From NCBI GenBank assembly GCA_008923315.1, contig WBSF01000008.1, forward strand, positions 186,001 through 250,000: 64,000 nt of DNA, written 5' to 3'. Below, in pieces: positions 49,538 to 58,303 of the stretch. This stretch comes from Betaproteobacteria bacterium SCN1 (GTDB lineage: Bacteria > Pseudomonadota > Gammaproteobacteria > Burkholderiales > Thiobacillaceae). Positions within the stretch are counted from its first letter, which is position 1. Each line of letters begins with the position of its first letter. Below the pieces are notes generated by a model. That model made no database searches and was not told the origin of the DNA. It worked only from the letters and a program-made list of their open reading frames with translations. Both the position numbers and the translations under genes were made by a program.

Positions 49538-50256
49538 TCGGCATCGTTCTGGGTGCCGCCGCCATCCTAGGCGGTCAGGCCATCGAAGGCGGCCAGCTCG
49601 GCATCCTGATGCAGCCGGCCGCCTTCGTCATCGTGGTCGTCGGCACGCTCGCGGCGGTACTGCTGCACCATCCGCTGCCGGTGTTCATGCAGGGCCTGCG
49701 CATGGCGAAATGGGCCTTCCGCCCCCCGGAATCCGACGCACAGGGCCTGATCCGCCGCGTCGTGCAGTGGTCGCACGCCGCCCGCGCGGACGGCATCCTG
49801 TCACTGGAAAAATACCTCAACATGACGCGCGACCCCTTCCAGAAAACCGGCCTGCAGCTTCTGATCGACGGCGCCGACGCCGCCAAGCTGCGCGAGACGC
49901 TCGACGTACAGATCATCAGCTTCGAAACCAGCGAACGCCAGGCTGCCCGGGTCTGGGAGATTGCCGGCGGCTACGCGCCCACGCTGGGCATTCTCGGCGC
50001 GGTGCTCGGCCTCATCCACGTGATGGAAAACCTGTCCGACCCGAGCAAGCTCGGCACCGGCATCGCCGTGGCCTTCGTCGCCACGATCTACGGCGTGGGA
50101 CTGGCCAACCTGGTCTTTCTGCCCGTCGCCAACAAGATCAAGTTCAGCATCGCCGACCGCGTCACCGAACGCGAAATCCTCTGCGACGGGCTGATCGGCA
50201 TCGTCCAGGGCGACAATCCCCGCATCATCGAAGCCCGCCTCAAGGGTTATCTCTGA
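49519..50256 (+). CDS. motC: Second stator protein MotC (MotA-like)
   Basis: MotC is the MotA homologue of the second stator pair known from Pseudomonas. The 245-residue size is shorter than MotA (286). It begins MDRGSLIGIVLGAAAILGGQAIEGG, with AGGYAPTLGILGAVLGLIHVM and VAFVATIYGVGLANLVFLPVANKIK. Its start lies within fliA. motD follows after 2 bp. Confidence 0.94.
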   Translation: MDRGSLIGIVLGAAAILGGQAIEGGQLGILMQPAAFVIVVVGTLAAVLLHHPLPVFMQGLRMAKWAFRPPESDAQGLIRRVVQWSHAARADGILSLEKYLNMTRDPFQKTGLQLLIDGADAAKLRETLDVQIISFETSERQAARVWEIAGGYAPTLGILGAVLGLIHVMENLSDPSKLGTGIAVAFVATIYGVGLANLVFLPVANKIKFSIADRVTEREILCDGLIGIVQGDNPRIIEARLKGYL

Positions 50257-50258
50257 GC

Positions 50259-51056
50259 ATGCGCCGGCGCCGCCGCATCACACTGGATCACGAAAACCAC
50301 GAACGCTGGCTGATTTCCTACGCCGATTTCATCACCCTGCTGTTCGCCTTTTTCGTCGTGATGTACGCCGTGTCGGCGGTCAACGAGAACAAATACCGCG
50401 TGCTGGCGAACGCGCTGGGCGACGCCTTCGGCAAGACTGCCGCCCAGGACACCGCCCCGCAGCCCGTTCCGCAGCTCGGCAATGCCCGCGTGCTGCCGCC
50501 GGAGGTCCGGCAGCGCACACTCAAGGAACAGCAGGCGCTGGAAGAGCGCGAACACATGACCGAAGTGGCCAACAAGCTGCTCGACGCCATGGGCCCCCTC
50601 ATCAAGGATGGCAAGGTGCGCGTCACCCAGAGCCGGCGCGGTGTCAGCATCGAGATCAACGCCAATGTGCTGTTCAAGCCCGGTGAAGCCAGCCTCGAAC
50701 CCGATTCGCTGGGTGTGCTGCGCGCGGTTGCCCAAACGCTGGCGCCCGAACCGTTCAATCTGGAAATCACCGGCTATACCGACAACGTGCCGATCAGCAG
50801 CACCCTGTTTCCATCCAACTGGGAGCTCTCCGCCACGCGCGCCAGCAGTGTGGTGCGCCTGTTCGCCGACAACGGCATTTCGCCGGAACGGTTGCTCGCC
50901 ATCGGCCGCGAAGCCAGCCATCCGGTCGCCTCGAACGGCACGCCCGAAGGCCGTGCGCGCAACCGCCGGGTGGAAATCATGATCCTGTCCGGCATGCCGG
51001 ACGTGGTGGAGGAAATTCCGGTCCAGCCCAGGCCGGCCGCGGCGCCACCGGCCTGA
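50259..51056 (+). CDS. motD: Second stator protein MotD (MotB-like)
   Basis: In 265 residues: a very basic start (MRRRRRITLDHENHERWL), membrane helix with proton-acceptor Asp23 (YADFITLLFAFFVVMYAVS), and an OmpA-like domain (ITGYTDNVPISSTLFPSNWELSATRASSV, GRARNRRVEIMI). The start at 50259 is preferred because it gives the normal MotB N-terminus. It pairs with motC, giving two stator sets in the window. Confidence 0.95.
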   Translation: MRRRRRITLDHENHERWLISYADFITLLFAFFVVMYAVSAVNENKYRVLANALGDAFGKTAAQDTAPQPVPQLGNARVLPPEVRQRTLKEQQALEEREHMTEVANKLLDAMGPLIKDGKVRVTQSRRGVSIEINANVLFKPGEASLEPDSLGVLRAVAQTLAPEPFNLEITGYTDNVPISSTLFPSNWELSATRASSVVRLFADNGISPERLLAIGREASHPVASNGTPEGRARNRRVEIMILSGMPDVVEEIPVQPRPAAAPPA

Positions 51057-51072
51057 GCCTGCGCATTCCGGG

Positions 51073-51098
51073 TTGAAAAGCGGCCGATAGCCCCGATA
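51073..51098 (+). promoter_or_regulatory. Sigma-32 (heat-shock)-like promoter for lon
   Basis: TTGAAA (51073-51078), 12-bp spacer, CCCCGATA (51091-51098). The consensus is CTTGAAA-N12/15-CCCCATNT. It lies 38 bp before the lon start, as expected of a heat-shock protease. Confidence 0.6.
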
Positions 51099-51136
51099 CT
51101 GCGTGAAGGCCTCCAAAACTTCACGAAGATCGGACC

Positions 51137-53512
51137 ATGCCCCCAGATACCCCCATCGAAGGCGAAATCCTGCCTGACGACCGCCAGTTGCCGGCCACGC
51201 CGGTATTTCCTGACGAACTGCACCTGCTGCCGCTGACCGAAAAACCCTTCTTTCCCGCGCAGACGCTGCCGCTCCTGATGAACGAATCACCCTGGCTTTC
51301 CACCGTGGAAGCCATCGGCGAAACGCCGCACCACATGGTCGGCCTGGTCGTGGTCAAGCCGGACAACACCGACGACGTGAATCGGGGCGATTTCCGGGCC
51401 GTGGGCACAGCCGTGCGCATCCATCATCCCGTACGCGCGGACGGCAAGATGCAATTCATCGCCGAAGGCGTGAAACGCTTCCGCATCGTCGAGTGGCTCT
51501 CCGACGTGCCGCCCTACAAGGTGCGCGTCGACTATCCCGGCGAGCCGGGCAAGCCTGAATCGGAAGAAATACGCGCCTACTCAATGGCCATTATCAACAC
51601 CATCAAGGAACTGCTGCCGCTCAACCCGCTGTATTCCGAGGAACTCAAGTTCTTCCTCAACCGCTTCGGGCCCAACGAACCCTCGCAGCTCACCGATTTC
51701 GCCGCCAGCCTGACCACCGCATCCAAGCAGGAACTGCAGGACGTGCTCGAATCCTTCGCGCTCAAGAAGCGCATGGAAAAGGTGCTGGTGCTGCTGAAAA
51801 AGGAACTCGACGTCGCGCGCCTGCAGTCGCAGATCCGCGAGCGCGTGGACGAGAAGATGACCGAGCAGCAGCGCGAATTCTTCCTGCACCAGCAGCTCAA
51901 GGCCATACAAAAGGAACTGGGCCTCGCCAAGGATGACAAGACCGCCGAGCTCGACACCTTTCGCGAGCGGCTGGCCAAACTCGTCGTGCCGCCGCACGCA
52001 CAGAAGCGCATCGACGAGGAAATGCACAAGCTCTCGCTGCTGGAGACAGGCTCGGCCGAATACACCGTCACCCGCAACTATCTCGACTGGCTGACCGTGC
52101 TGCCCTGGGGCGTTTACACGCAGGACAGCTTCGATCTCGAACGTGCACGCAAAATCCTCGACCGCGATCACGACGGGCTGGACGACGTGAAGGACCGCAT
52201 CCTGGAATTCCTCGCCGTCGGCGCGATGAAAGGCCGCATGTCGGGGTCCATCCTGCTGCTCATCGGTCCGCCCGGCGTCGGCAAGACCTCCATCGGCAAA
52301 TCCATCGCCGAGGCGCTGGGCCGCAGGTTCTACCGCTTCTCGGTCGGTGGCATGCGCGACGAGGCTGAGATCAAGGGCCACCGCCGCACCTACATCGGCG
52401 CCATGCCCGGCAAGTTCGTGCAGGCGCTGAAGGAAGTCGAATCCGCCAACCCGGTCATCATGCTCGACGAAGTCGACAAGATCGGCGCCAGCTACCAGGG
52501 CGACCCCGCGAGCGCGCTGCTCGAAGTGCTGGACCCCGAACAGAACGCCGACTTTCTCGACCATTACCTCGACGTGCGCTTCGACCTGTCGAAGACGCTC
52601 TTCATCTGTACCGCCAATGACCTTTCCATTCCGTCGGCGCTGCTCGACCGCATGGAAGTCATCCGTCTCTCCGGCTACATCACCGAGGAAAAAGTGGCCA
52701 TTGCGAAGCATCACCTGTGGCCGCGCGTGCTGGAACGTGCCGGTCTGAAAAAGAACCAGCTCGTCATCAGCGAAGGGGCGATCCGCCACGTTATCGAGGG
52801 CTACGCCCGCGAAGCCGGCGTGCGCAACCTGGAAAAACAGCTGGGCAGGGTGGCCAGAAAGGCCGTGGTGAAAATCCTCGGCGGCGCCGCCACCCCGATC
52901 AAGATCGGCACGAAGGAAATCGAGACCTATCTAGACAAACCGGTATTCACGAAGGAAAAGCCGCTATCCGGCGTCGGCGTCGTCACCGGCCTGGCCTGGA
53001 CCGCGATGGGCGGCGCCACGCTGCCGGTCGAAGCCAGCCGCATCCACACCCTCAACCGCGGGTTCAAGCTCACCGGCAAGCTTGGCGAGGTGATGCGGGA
53101 ATCGGCCGAGATCGCCTACAGCTACGTCGCCTCGCATCTCAAGGCCTACGGCGCGGACGAGACCTTCTTCGACAAGAGCTTCGTCCACCTGCACGTGCCC
53201 GAAGGCGCCACCCCCAAGGACGGCCCCAGCGCCGGCGTCACCATGGCCACCGCGCTGCTGTCCCTGGCGAAAAACAAAAAGATTGCGCGCCCGCTCGCCA
53301 TGACCGGCGAACTCACCCTCACCGGCCAGATCCTGCCCGTCGGCGGCATCCGCGAAAAAGTCATTGCCGCGCGCCGCATCGGCATCCACGAGCTGATCCT
53401 GCCCGAAGCCAACCGGCGCGACTTCGATAAGCTGCCCGAGCACATCCGCGCCGGGATGATCGTGCATTTCGCGAAGCGGTATCGGGATGTAGCGGGGGTG
53501 GTGTTCGGGTGA
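51137..53512 (+). CDS. lon: ATP-dependent protease Lon
   Basis: Lon degrades damaged and regulatory proteins. The 791 residues comprise an N-domain (LPLTEKPFFPAQTLPLLM), a coiled-coil linker, an AAA+ module with GPPGVGKTSIGKSIA and MLDEVDKIG, and a LonP domain with catalytic Ser698 (KDGPSAGVTM) and Lys741 (GGIREKVIAARR), 43 residues apart as in E. coli. A sigma-32-like promoter lies upstream. Confidence 0.97.
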   Translation: MPPDTPIEGEILPDDRQLPATPVFPDELHLLPLTEKPFFPAQTLPLLMNESPWLSTVEAIGETPHHMVGLVVVKPDNTDDVNRGDFRAVGTAVRIHHPVRADGKMQFIAEGVKRFRIVEWLSDVPPYKVRVDYPGEPGKPESEEIRAYSMAIINTIKELLPLNPLYSEELKFFLNRFGPNEPSQLTDFAASLTTASKQELQDVLESFALKKRMEKVLVLLKKELDVARLQSQIRERVDEKMTEQQREFFLHQQLKAIQKELGLAKDDKTAELDTFRERLAKLVVPPHAQKRIDEEMHKLSLLETGSAEYTVTRNYLDWLTVLPWGVYTQDSFDLERARKILDRDHDGLDDVKDRILEFLAVGAMKGRMSGSILLLIGPPGVGKTSIGKSIAEALGRRFYRFSVGGMRDEAEIKGHRRTYIGAMPGKFVQALKEVESANPVIMLDEVDKIGASYQGDPASALLEVLDPEQNADFLDHYLDVRFDLSKTLFICTANDLSIPSALLDRMEVIRLSGYITEEKVAIAKHHLWPRVLERAGLKKNQLVISEGAIRHVIEGYAREAGVRNLEKQLGRVARKAVVKILGGAATPIKIGTKEIETYLDKPVFTKEKPLSGVGVVTGLAWTAMGGATLPVEASRIHTLNRGFKLTGKLGEVMRESAEIAYSYVASHLKAYGADETFFDKSFVHLHVPEGATPKDGPSAGVTMATALLSLAKNKKIARPLAMTGELTLTGQILPVGGIREKVIAARRIGIHELILPEANRRDFDKLPEHIRAGMIVHFAKRYRDVAGVVFG

Positions 53513-54031
53513 GGCTTGATCTGGAACGAATCAAACAAGGTGGGGATGCGTGCCTGCTCTGTCAGGGATGTTCACCTGAAGCGGACGTTCGGATTGAGGG
53601 AGTGGCTGACTCAAAGTCGGCCAAAGGCGACAACGGCCTTACGATTGACCGTGTCCGCTGTATTCGCAAGACCGGTCGTTGGCTCGCCCCTCGCTGATGA
53701 ACGACGACTTTTTCTCGAAGCGGTCATTGGGGAACCCGTGGTTTGCACCCTATTGTTCCCCGCGGGCAGATGTGCAAGCGGCACGAAAGGAAGCATTGGC
53801 AGCGGAGTATTTCAGGAAAGCCCGACCGCAGCAGCCCACATGCTGCAGCCTTGAGACTGCAAGCCTCGGCGGTGCCGGTACCAGGAGGCGAACCCGCTTC
53901 GGCCGTCCCGATCGAAGGGCCAGAATGTCAGCTGTGCGCCTGGAAGCGTAGCGTCACAATAATGTCATCTGAATTTACTAAATTCGTAACGAACAATCGA
54001 TTAACGAATCACAAAAACCGGAGCAGACCGG
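53513..54031. other. Gene-poor spacer after lon
   Basis: About 520 bp with open frames up to 112 codons but none with a ribosome site plus family character. It resembles degenerate intergenic DNA (GCGGACGTTCGG, GTCGGCCAAAGGCG). AT-rich just before the GNAT gene (53,960-54,010), a likely promoter. Confidence 0.5.
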
Positions 54032-54544
54032 ATGGACAAGCCGACAATCACGACCACGGACGACGGCGCTCTGCTGACCGTGCGTCGCCTTGTCGAGTCC
54101 GACACCGACAAGCTGATCGCCTTCGTCAAGGCCCTGTCCGTATCCGCACGCTACTTCCGTTTCGGCCAGGGTGACTACAACGACGACCTCGAGGAGGCCT
54201 TGCACGCGTGCGTGATGAACCCCGATCGCGGTGCGCACCTGATCGCCGTCGCATCCCGAGGTCCGGACGAGGTTGTGATCGGCTCGGCGCGCTACGTTAT
54301 CCAGGTTGACCGGACAAGCTGCGAATTCGTCATCGTCGTCGCTGACAAGTGGAGCCACCACGGCATCGGCCATGAGCTCATGGGCGCACTGATCGATTCC
54401 GCGAAGCGCCAAGGGCTCAGAAAGATGTGGGGCCGCATCCTGGCAAGCAATCTCGACATGCTCGCGTTCGTCAGGGGGCAAGGCTTTGAGATTTCCGACA
54501 GTCCCGATGGAGCGTGGCAGAAGATCGCCAGCATCACGTTCTGA
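54032..54544 (+). CDS. GNAT-family N-acetyltransferase
   Basis: The 170-residue GNAT protein has VRRLVESDTDKLIAFVKALS at the start and the acetyl-CoA motif A region VVADKWSHHGIGHELMGALID (a W-x-x-x-G-I-G version of Q/RxxGxG/A), then NLDMLAFVRGQGFE. The YFRFG segment recalls GNAT domains fused to protein-acetylating Pat enzymes, here standing alone. Substrate unknown. Codon use is a little AT-richer than neighbours. It sits in the accessory stretch after lon. Confidence 0.88.
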   Translation: MDKPTITTTDDGALLTVRRLVESDTDKLIAFVKALSVSARYFRFGQGDYNDDLEEALHACVMNPDRGAHLIAVASRGPDEVVIGSARYVIQVDRTSCEFVIVVADKWSHHGIGHELMGALIDSAKRQGLRKMWGRILASNLDMLAFVRGQGFEISDSPDGAWQKIASITF

Positions 54545-54740
54545 AGCGCCAGACGATCGTCTCATTAAGCCGTTCTGTCCGTTACCCGACAAGGCTGATC
54601 CGCGACGTCCGCTTCGGCCGACCAAGAGAGGGTCGGGTCCTCAAGCTGGATTTCCGCTTCTCGCTGACTACGGGAGTTCGCCATGCTCCCCATAAGCAGG
54701 CGGTGGCAAAATCCCACGAACAGTCGTCACAGAGGGTTCG
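54545..54740. other. Short spacer
   Basis: About 196 bp with no gene. It contains GTCCGCTTCGGCCGACC-type sequence like the spacer after lon, suggesting decayed repeats. The ribosome site for the next gene is weak (AGAGGG 8 bp upstream). Confidence 0.4.
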
Positions 54741-55232
54741 ATGAAAAGAACGCTAATCCTTGTCCGTCACGCCAAGTCGAGTTGGGATGGCATTGACCTG
54801 CCCGACACGGACCGGCCGTTGGCCGACCGCGGCAAGCGTGACGCACCCATGATGGGCAAGCGCTTGGCGAAGCAACAAGCGAAACCCGACCTGATCCTGT
54901 CGAGCCCCGCGCGTCGAGCGCTTGCGACGGCGCAAATCATCGCCAAGGAACTCGGTTATAAGGCCAAGGATATCGTCGTGGATGGCCGCCTGTATGCAAC
55001 CGAGCCCGAGACCCTGCTTGCGGTTGTTGGTGAGCTCAATGACAAGCTGAAGTGCGTGATGCTCTTTGGCCACAATCCTGAGTTCTCCGAGCTTGCGCAT
55101 CGCTTGTCCAGCGATATCACCCTGCTGCCGACGTGCGCCGTTGCGCAATTCACGTTCGAGACGAAATCATGGGCAACCATCGGTGACGTACAGCCAGCGA
55201 ACGTCGTCCTCGACTACCCGAAGAGGGAGTAG
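54741..55232 (+). CDS. sixA: SixA-like histidine phosphatase
   Basis: The 163-residue protein is a short histidine phosphatase: LILVRHAKSSWD (RH catalytic His), DRPLADRGKRDAP, SSPARRALATAQ (second Arg) and LFGHNPEFSELAHRL (second His). SixA dephosphorylates phosphohistidine domains of ArcB or PTS proteins. Here it is away from any kinase, so the partner is unknown. Confidence 0.88.
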   Translation: MKRTLILVRHAKSSWDGIDLPDTDRPLADRGKRDAPMMGKRLAKQQAKPDLILSSPARRALATAQIIAKELGYKAKDIVVDGRLYATEPETLLAVVGELNDKLKCVMLFGHNPEFSELAHRLSSDITLLPTCAVAQFTFETKSWATIGDVQPANVVLDYPKRE

Positions 55233-55279
55233 CGAAGCGCGGTCGCACTTGGTCGCCATGCGACCGCAGGGATGCATCG

Positions 55280-55894
55280 CTAGATTTCAGTCTGCTCCGA
55301 GATCTCTAGGGCATCATCGACCTCGATCCCAAGGTATCGAACTGTACTCTCCAGCTTGGTGTGGCCGAGCAAGAGCTGGACAGCCCTTAGGTTCTTGGTT
55401 CGCTTGTAGATCAGTGTCGCCTTGGTCCGCCGCATGGTGTGCGTGCCATAGACCGTCGAATCGAGTCCGATGGCGCCGACCCATTGATGCACGATGCGGG
55501 CGTACTGGCGGGTAGAGACATGAGGTGATTTCGCCAGGCGACTGGGAAACAGATAGTGTTCCGGCCGCAAATTCGCCATTTCGATCCATGCCGATACAGC
55601 AGACCTGGTCGGCTCGGTCAATTCGAACTGCACCGGGCGTTGAGTCTTTCGCTGCACGACCATCGCGCGGGGCAATATCTGGTTGCCGTGTGTCACGTCC
55701 CGAACGTAGAGATTCACCAGATCGCATCCACGCAACTTGCTGTCGATCGCAAGGTTGAACATGGCCAGGTCACGAACGCGATGTTCGTTCTGAAGGTGGA
55801 TTCGGATGGCCCAGATGTCCTTGGGTTTGAGTGGTGGCTTTTGGCCGACCAGCTTGCCTTTGTTCCAAGGCTCACGAGATTGATTGGCTTCCAT
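55280..55894 (-). CDS. Short tyrosine recombinase
   Basis: At 204 residues this is the size of FimB/FimE-type invertases rather than phage integrases. All catalytic positions are visible: Arg in SKLRGCDLVNL, Lys in QRKTQRP, HTMRRTK, GHTKLESTVRYLG (His and the nucleophile Tyr near residue 190). A hairpin covers its ribosome site (55896-55926). The core-binding domain is very short. No cassette, inverted repeat pair or att site is evident next to it, so whether it inverts, excises or is a relic is unknown. Confidence 0.88.
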   Translation of the reverse strand: MEANQSREPWNKGKLVGQKPPLKPKDIWAIRIHLQNEHRVRDLAMFNLAIDSKLRGCDLVNLYVRDVTHGNQILPRAMVVQRKTQRPVQFELTEPTRSAVSAWIEMANLRPEHYLFPSRLAKSPHVSTRQYARIVHQWVGAIGLDSTVYGTHTMRRTKATLIYKRTKNLRAVQLLLGHTKLESTVRYLGIEVDDALEISEQTEI

Positions 55895-55895
55895 G

Positions 55896-55926
55896 TCAGA
55901 CTCCTTCGTGGTTGATGGGAGTCTGA
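55896..55926 (-). promoter_or_regulatory. Hairpin covering the recombinase ribosome site
   Basis: On the minus strand TCAGACTCC pairs perfectly with GGAGTCTGA across a 13-base loop. The second arm contains the GGAG ribosome site 6 bp before the recombinase ATG (55894). In RNA this would block translation. Confidence 0.6.
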
Positions 55927-56083
55927 TTGTCGTGCCGACTTGCGGACGGCTGCTTTCAGGGGTGCAGGCTGGATGCGTACAACCGGCCACAACCCGCCCC
56001 TCAGAATTTTCTTCGATAGCGGCCATTCGTTTGCATACTCATTCGGGAGCGGTCGTTGACCCGCAGGTTCGGTCTTCTCAGAA

Positions 56084-57025
56084 TTAGCTGGTGCGCGCCG
56101 CATCGGCTGGTGCCTCGCCGACAAGATCATCCCAATAAGGGATGGGGCCAAATCGCTGCAGCAGGTGCTCGATGAATATTCTGGTCTTTTTTGGCATCAG
56201 GCGCCGGCTTGGGTAAACCGCATTGATGGGATAGACGGGCGGTATATAAGCGGGTAGCAGCCGGACCAGCCCGCCATCGCGCAGATCCTTCCATACATCC
56301 CACAGCGGGCGCAGCGCCAGCCCGAGATCGGCATAGATCGCCTCGCGAAGGGCATCGCAATTGTTGGTATCGAGGTTGCCGCTGACCTTGATGTTCACCT
56401 CCTCTCCACTCGGGCCCGTGAAGCTCCAATGGTCGGTGCCGGCAAACAGAAGGGCATTGTGTCCGGCCAGCTCCTGCGGAGTGCGCGGTGCGCCGTATCG
56501 GGCCAGATAGGATGGCGTGGCGACGACCACCCTGCGATCCAGGCCGATCGACTTGGCGACCAGGCTCGAATCCTTCAACTCACCGATGCGTACCGCCAGG
56601 TCGTAACCCTGGTCGATGATGTCCACCAGACTGTCGGAAAGGTGCAGGGTGAGCTTGATTGCCGGATAGCGCGTCAGAAACTCCGGTACCAGCGGTGCAA
56701 TATGCAAGCGTCCAAAGGCGGCGGGCACGGTGACCTTGAGGTTGCCCTTGGGCTCCTTGCTGCCGCGTGTCACCCGTTCCTCGCCCTCTTCCAGTTCGGC
56801 GAGGATGCGCACGCAGTAGTGGTAGTACTCCGCCCCCTCATCGGTCAGGCTGAGCTGGCGCGTGGAGCGATTGAGCAGGCGCACCCCAAGCTGTTCTTCC
56901 AAACGCTGCAACCGCTTGCTCGCCACCGCGAGCGAAATACCGAGCTCACGCCCGGCCGCGCTGAGACTTCCCCCCTTCACCGCTTGGGTAAACACCATCA
57001 GGTCGGAGATGTTCTCGATCAGCAT
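56084..57025 (-). CDS. LysR-family transcriptional regulator
   Basis: The 313-residue protein has an N-terminal winged HTH (FTQAVKGGSLSAAGRELGISLAVASKRLQRLEEQLGVRLLNRSTR) and a substrate-binding domain (NLKVTVPAAFGRLHIAPLVPEFL onward). It is divergent from the YdhR-like gene at 57135; LysR proteins usually regulate such a divergent neighbour. A CAGAA-N3-TTCTG dyad (57039-57051) lies between them. Confidence 0.93.
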   Translation of the reverse strand: MLIENISDLMVFTQAVKGGSLSAAGRELGISLAVASKRLQRLEEQLGVRLLNRSTRQLSLTDEGAEYYHYCVRILAELEEGEERVTRGSKEPKGNLKVTVPAAFGRLHIAPLVPEFLTRYPAIKLTLHLSDSLVDIIDQGYDLAVRIGELKDSSLVAKSIGLDRRVVVATPSYLARYGAPRTPQELAGHNALLFAGTDHWSFTGPSGEEVNIKVSGNLDTNNCDALREAIYADLGLALRPLWDVWKDLRDGGLVRLLPAYIPPVYPINAVYPSRRLMPKKTRIFIEHLLQRFGPIPYWDDLVGEAPADAARTS

Positions 57026-57038
57026 ATTCTCAACAAAT

Positions 57039-57051
57039 CAGAAACATTCTG
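57039..57051. promoter_or_regulatory. Dyad in the LysR/YdhR intergenic region
   Basis: CAGAA-ACA-TTCTG, 13 bp before the LysR start and 84 bp before the monooxygenase-like start; a candidate LysR site, not the classical T-N11-A. Confidence 0.35.
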
Positions 57052-57134
57052 TTAACCGCGCAATGGATTATCAATACCAAAAAGATAATAGAAGATGAGG
57101 CTCGTTGAAACAAGCCGCAACCCAGGAGCCCATC

Positions 57135-57455
57135 ATGACCCAGCCAAACCGTGTTTTTCTTTATGCCGAATTCCAAGTGTCAGTACCCTTCAGCGAGGGT
57201 GTCTGGCGGGAGGCCAATCCCGCCATGCACACCGTGCCGGGACTGCGCAGCAAAACCTGGTTGAGCGGCATCAACACCCACTCCGTCGGCGGGTTCTACG
57301 AATTCGATTCCGTGCAGAACGCCCGGGACTATGCCGTGGGCATGCTGGCCGACTTCGCCAAAGCTGCGGGTGCCAGCCTCACCGTCAAGCTGTTTGATGG
57401 CGACGTGGTGGCCGAGGCGAGCAAGGACATGGGCTCGCCTTATTTCCCCTCTTGA
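57135..57455 (+). CDS. YdhR-like small monooxygenase-family protein
   Basis: With the ATG at 57135 (AGGAG 7 bp upstream) it has 106 residues: RVFLYAEFQVSVPF, VPGLRSKTWLSGINTHSVGGFYEFDS and MLADFAKAAG. The fold and the KTW...GGFYEF segment match the YdhR group of the ABM dimeric barrels. Its enzyme role is not established here. It is divergent from the LysR regulator and probably controlled by it. An ATG at 57105 lacks a ribosome site. Confidence 0.82.
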   Translation: MTQPNRVFLYAEFQVSVPFSEGVWREANPAMHTVPGLRSKTWLSGINTHSVGGFYEFDSVQNARDYAVGMLADFAKAAGASLTVKLFDGDVVAEASKDMGSPYFPS

Positions 57456-57538
57456 TTGCTAGAGGGTTAAAGCGACAAGGGGATACGGCAGCAATTGGCC
57501 AAAAGTGAGTTAAGTCAAATGAGCGGCGATAAAACAAT

Positions 57539-58303
57539 ATGACTTTTACCGTGTTAGAAACAAATAGCGCATCCAATCAGTCTGTTGAATTAATGCCCGG
57601 AACACTTGCGGGAATTATTGACTGGCAGGTCCTCGACCAGATTTTCAGCATCATCCAGCATTCGGATGACACGAAGTGGCGTCTTTACAGTAATGACACG
57701 CCTCTGCCTGGTGATAAACCATCCAAAGATGTCGATACCAGCGGTGACCTCGCGTCTTCTCTGCAATCACTTAATGCCTACCTTCGACAGGCACATCCAC
57801 GAAACTACTGCGGACTCGTATTCACCGACTCATTAACAGCGCCGACATTAATCCGGATTTTTAACCCAAGATTCCTCACCTCGATGTGCAACATCTATGG
57901 CAATACACCAGCTCCCAGCTGGGTCGTCTCAACCATGGATGCCGCACAACTTGCCGCCAGTGAAAAGACATCGCCAAAATTTCAAAATCATGGGTTAGGC
58001 AAACACCTGCCCATCGCGCCAATACATCCACAGATCGCAGACTCTCTTGATGCCAGGCGCATGGGATGCCCACTTCCGCTGATCCATACCGCCCGTTCAC
58101 TGCGTCGATTAGCAGTCGGAGAAATACTTGAAATCGTTACTATCGATCCGGGCTCGGTCAACGATATTGAGTATTTATGTAAAAGCACAGGCGCAAAACA
58201 TCTGGCCCTGGCCGAAGGGGAATACGGTTACTCATATTATGTCGAGCGTGGTCCGGACAAGAAACCTGATAACGAAAAACTTGCTCCACAGGAAAAAGAA
58301 TAA
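57539..58303 (+). CDS. Unknown N-domain fused to a TusA-like sulfur-carrier domain
   Basis: The 254-residue cytosolic protein has an unrecognised N-terminal domain (1-165; FNPRFLTSMCNIYGN, NYCGLVFTDSLTAPT) and, from about 168, a TusA/SirA/YedF-like domain: SLDARRMGCPLPLIHTARSLRR with the CPxP motif at Cys177, then LEIVTIDPGSVNDIEYLCKSTG and YSYYVERGP. TusA normally relays persulfide sulfur to other proteins. Codon use is AT-rich for this genome, which suggests transfer. No sulfur gene is adjacent. Confidence 0.78.
   Translation: MTFTVLETNSASNQSVELMPGTLAGIIDWQVLDQIFSIIQHSDDTKWRLYSNDTPLPGDKPSKDVDTSGDLASSLQSLNAYLRQAHPRNYCGLVFTDSLTAPTLIRIFNPRFLTSMCNIYGNTPAPSWVVSTMDAAQLAASEKTSPKFQNHGLGKHLPIAPIHPQIADSLDARRMGCPLPLIHTARSLRRLAVGEILEIVTIDPGSVNDIEYLCKSTGAKHLALAEGEYGYSYYVERGPDKKPDNEKLAPQEKE

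Noticed and set aside
51083-51090. Sigma-28 -10 box (GCCGATAG) before lon
   Set aside because: There is no TAAA/TCAAG-type -35 at the correct spacing; the heat-shock reading fits better.
53516-53854. 112-codon frame after lon
   Set aside because: No ribosome site, no family character, and composition of decayed intergenic DNA.
55280-55894. Phage integrase of a prophage
   Set aside because: Too short, no phage genes or att repeats in the window.
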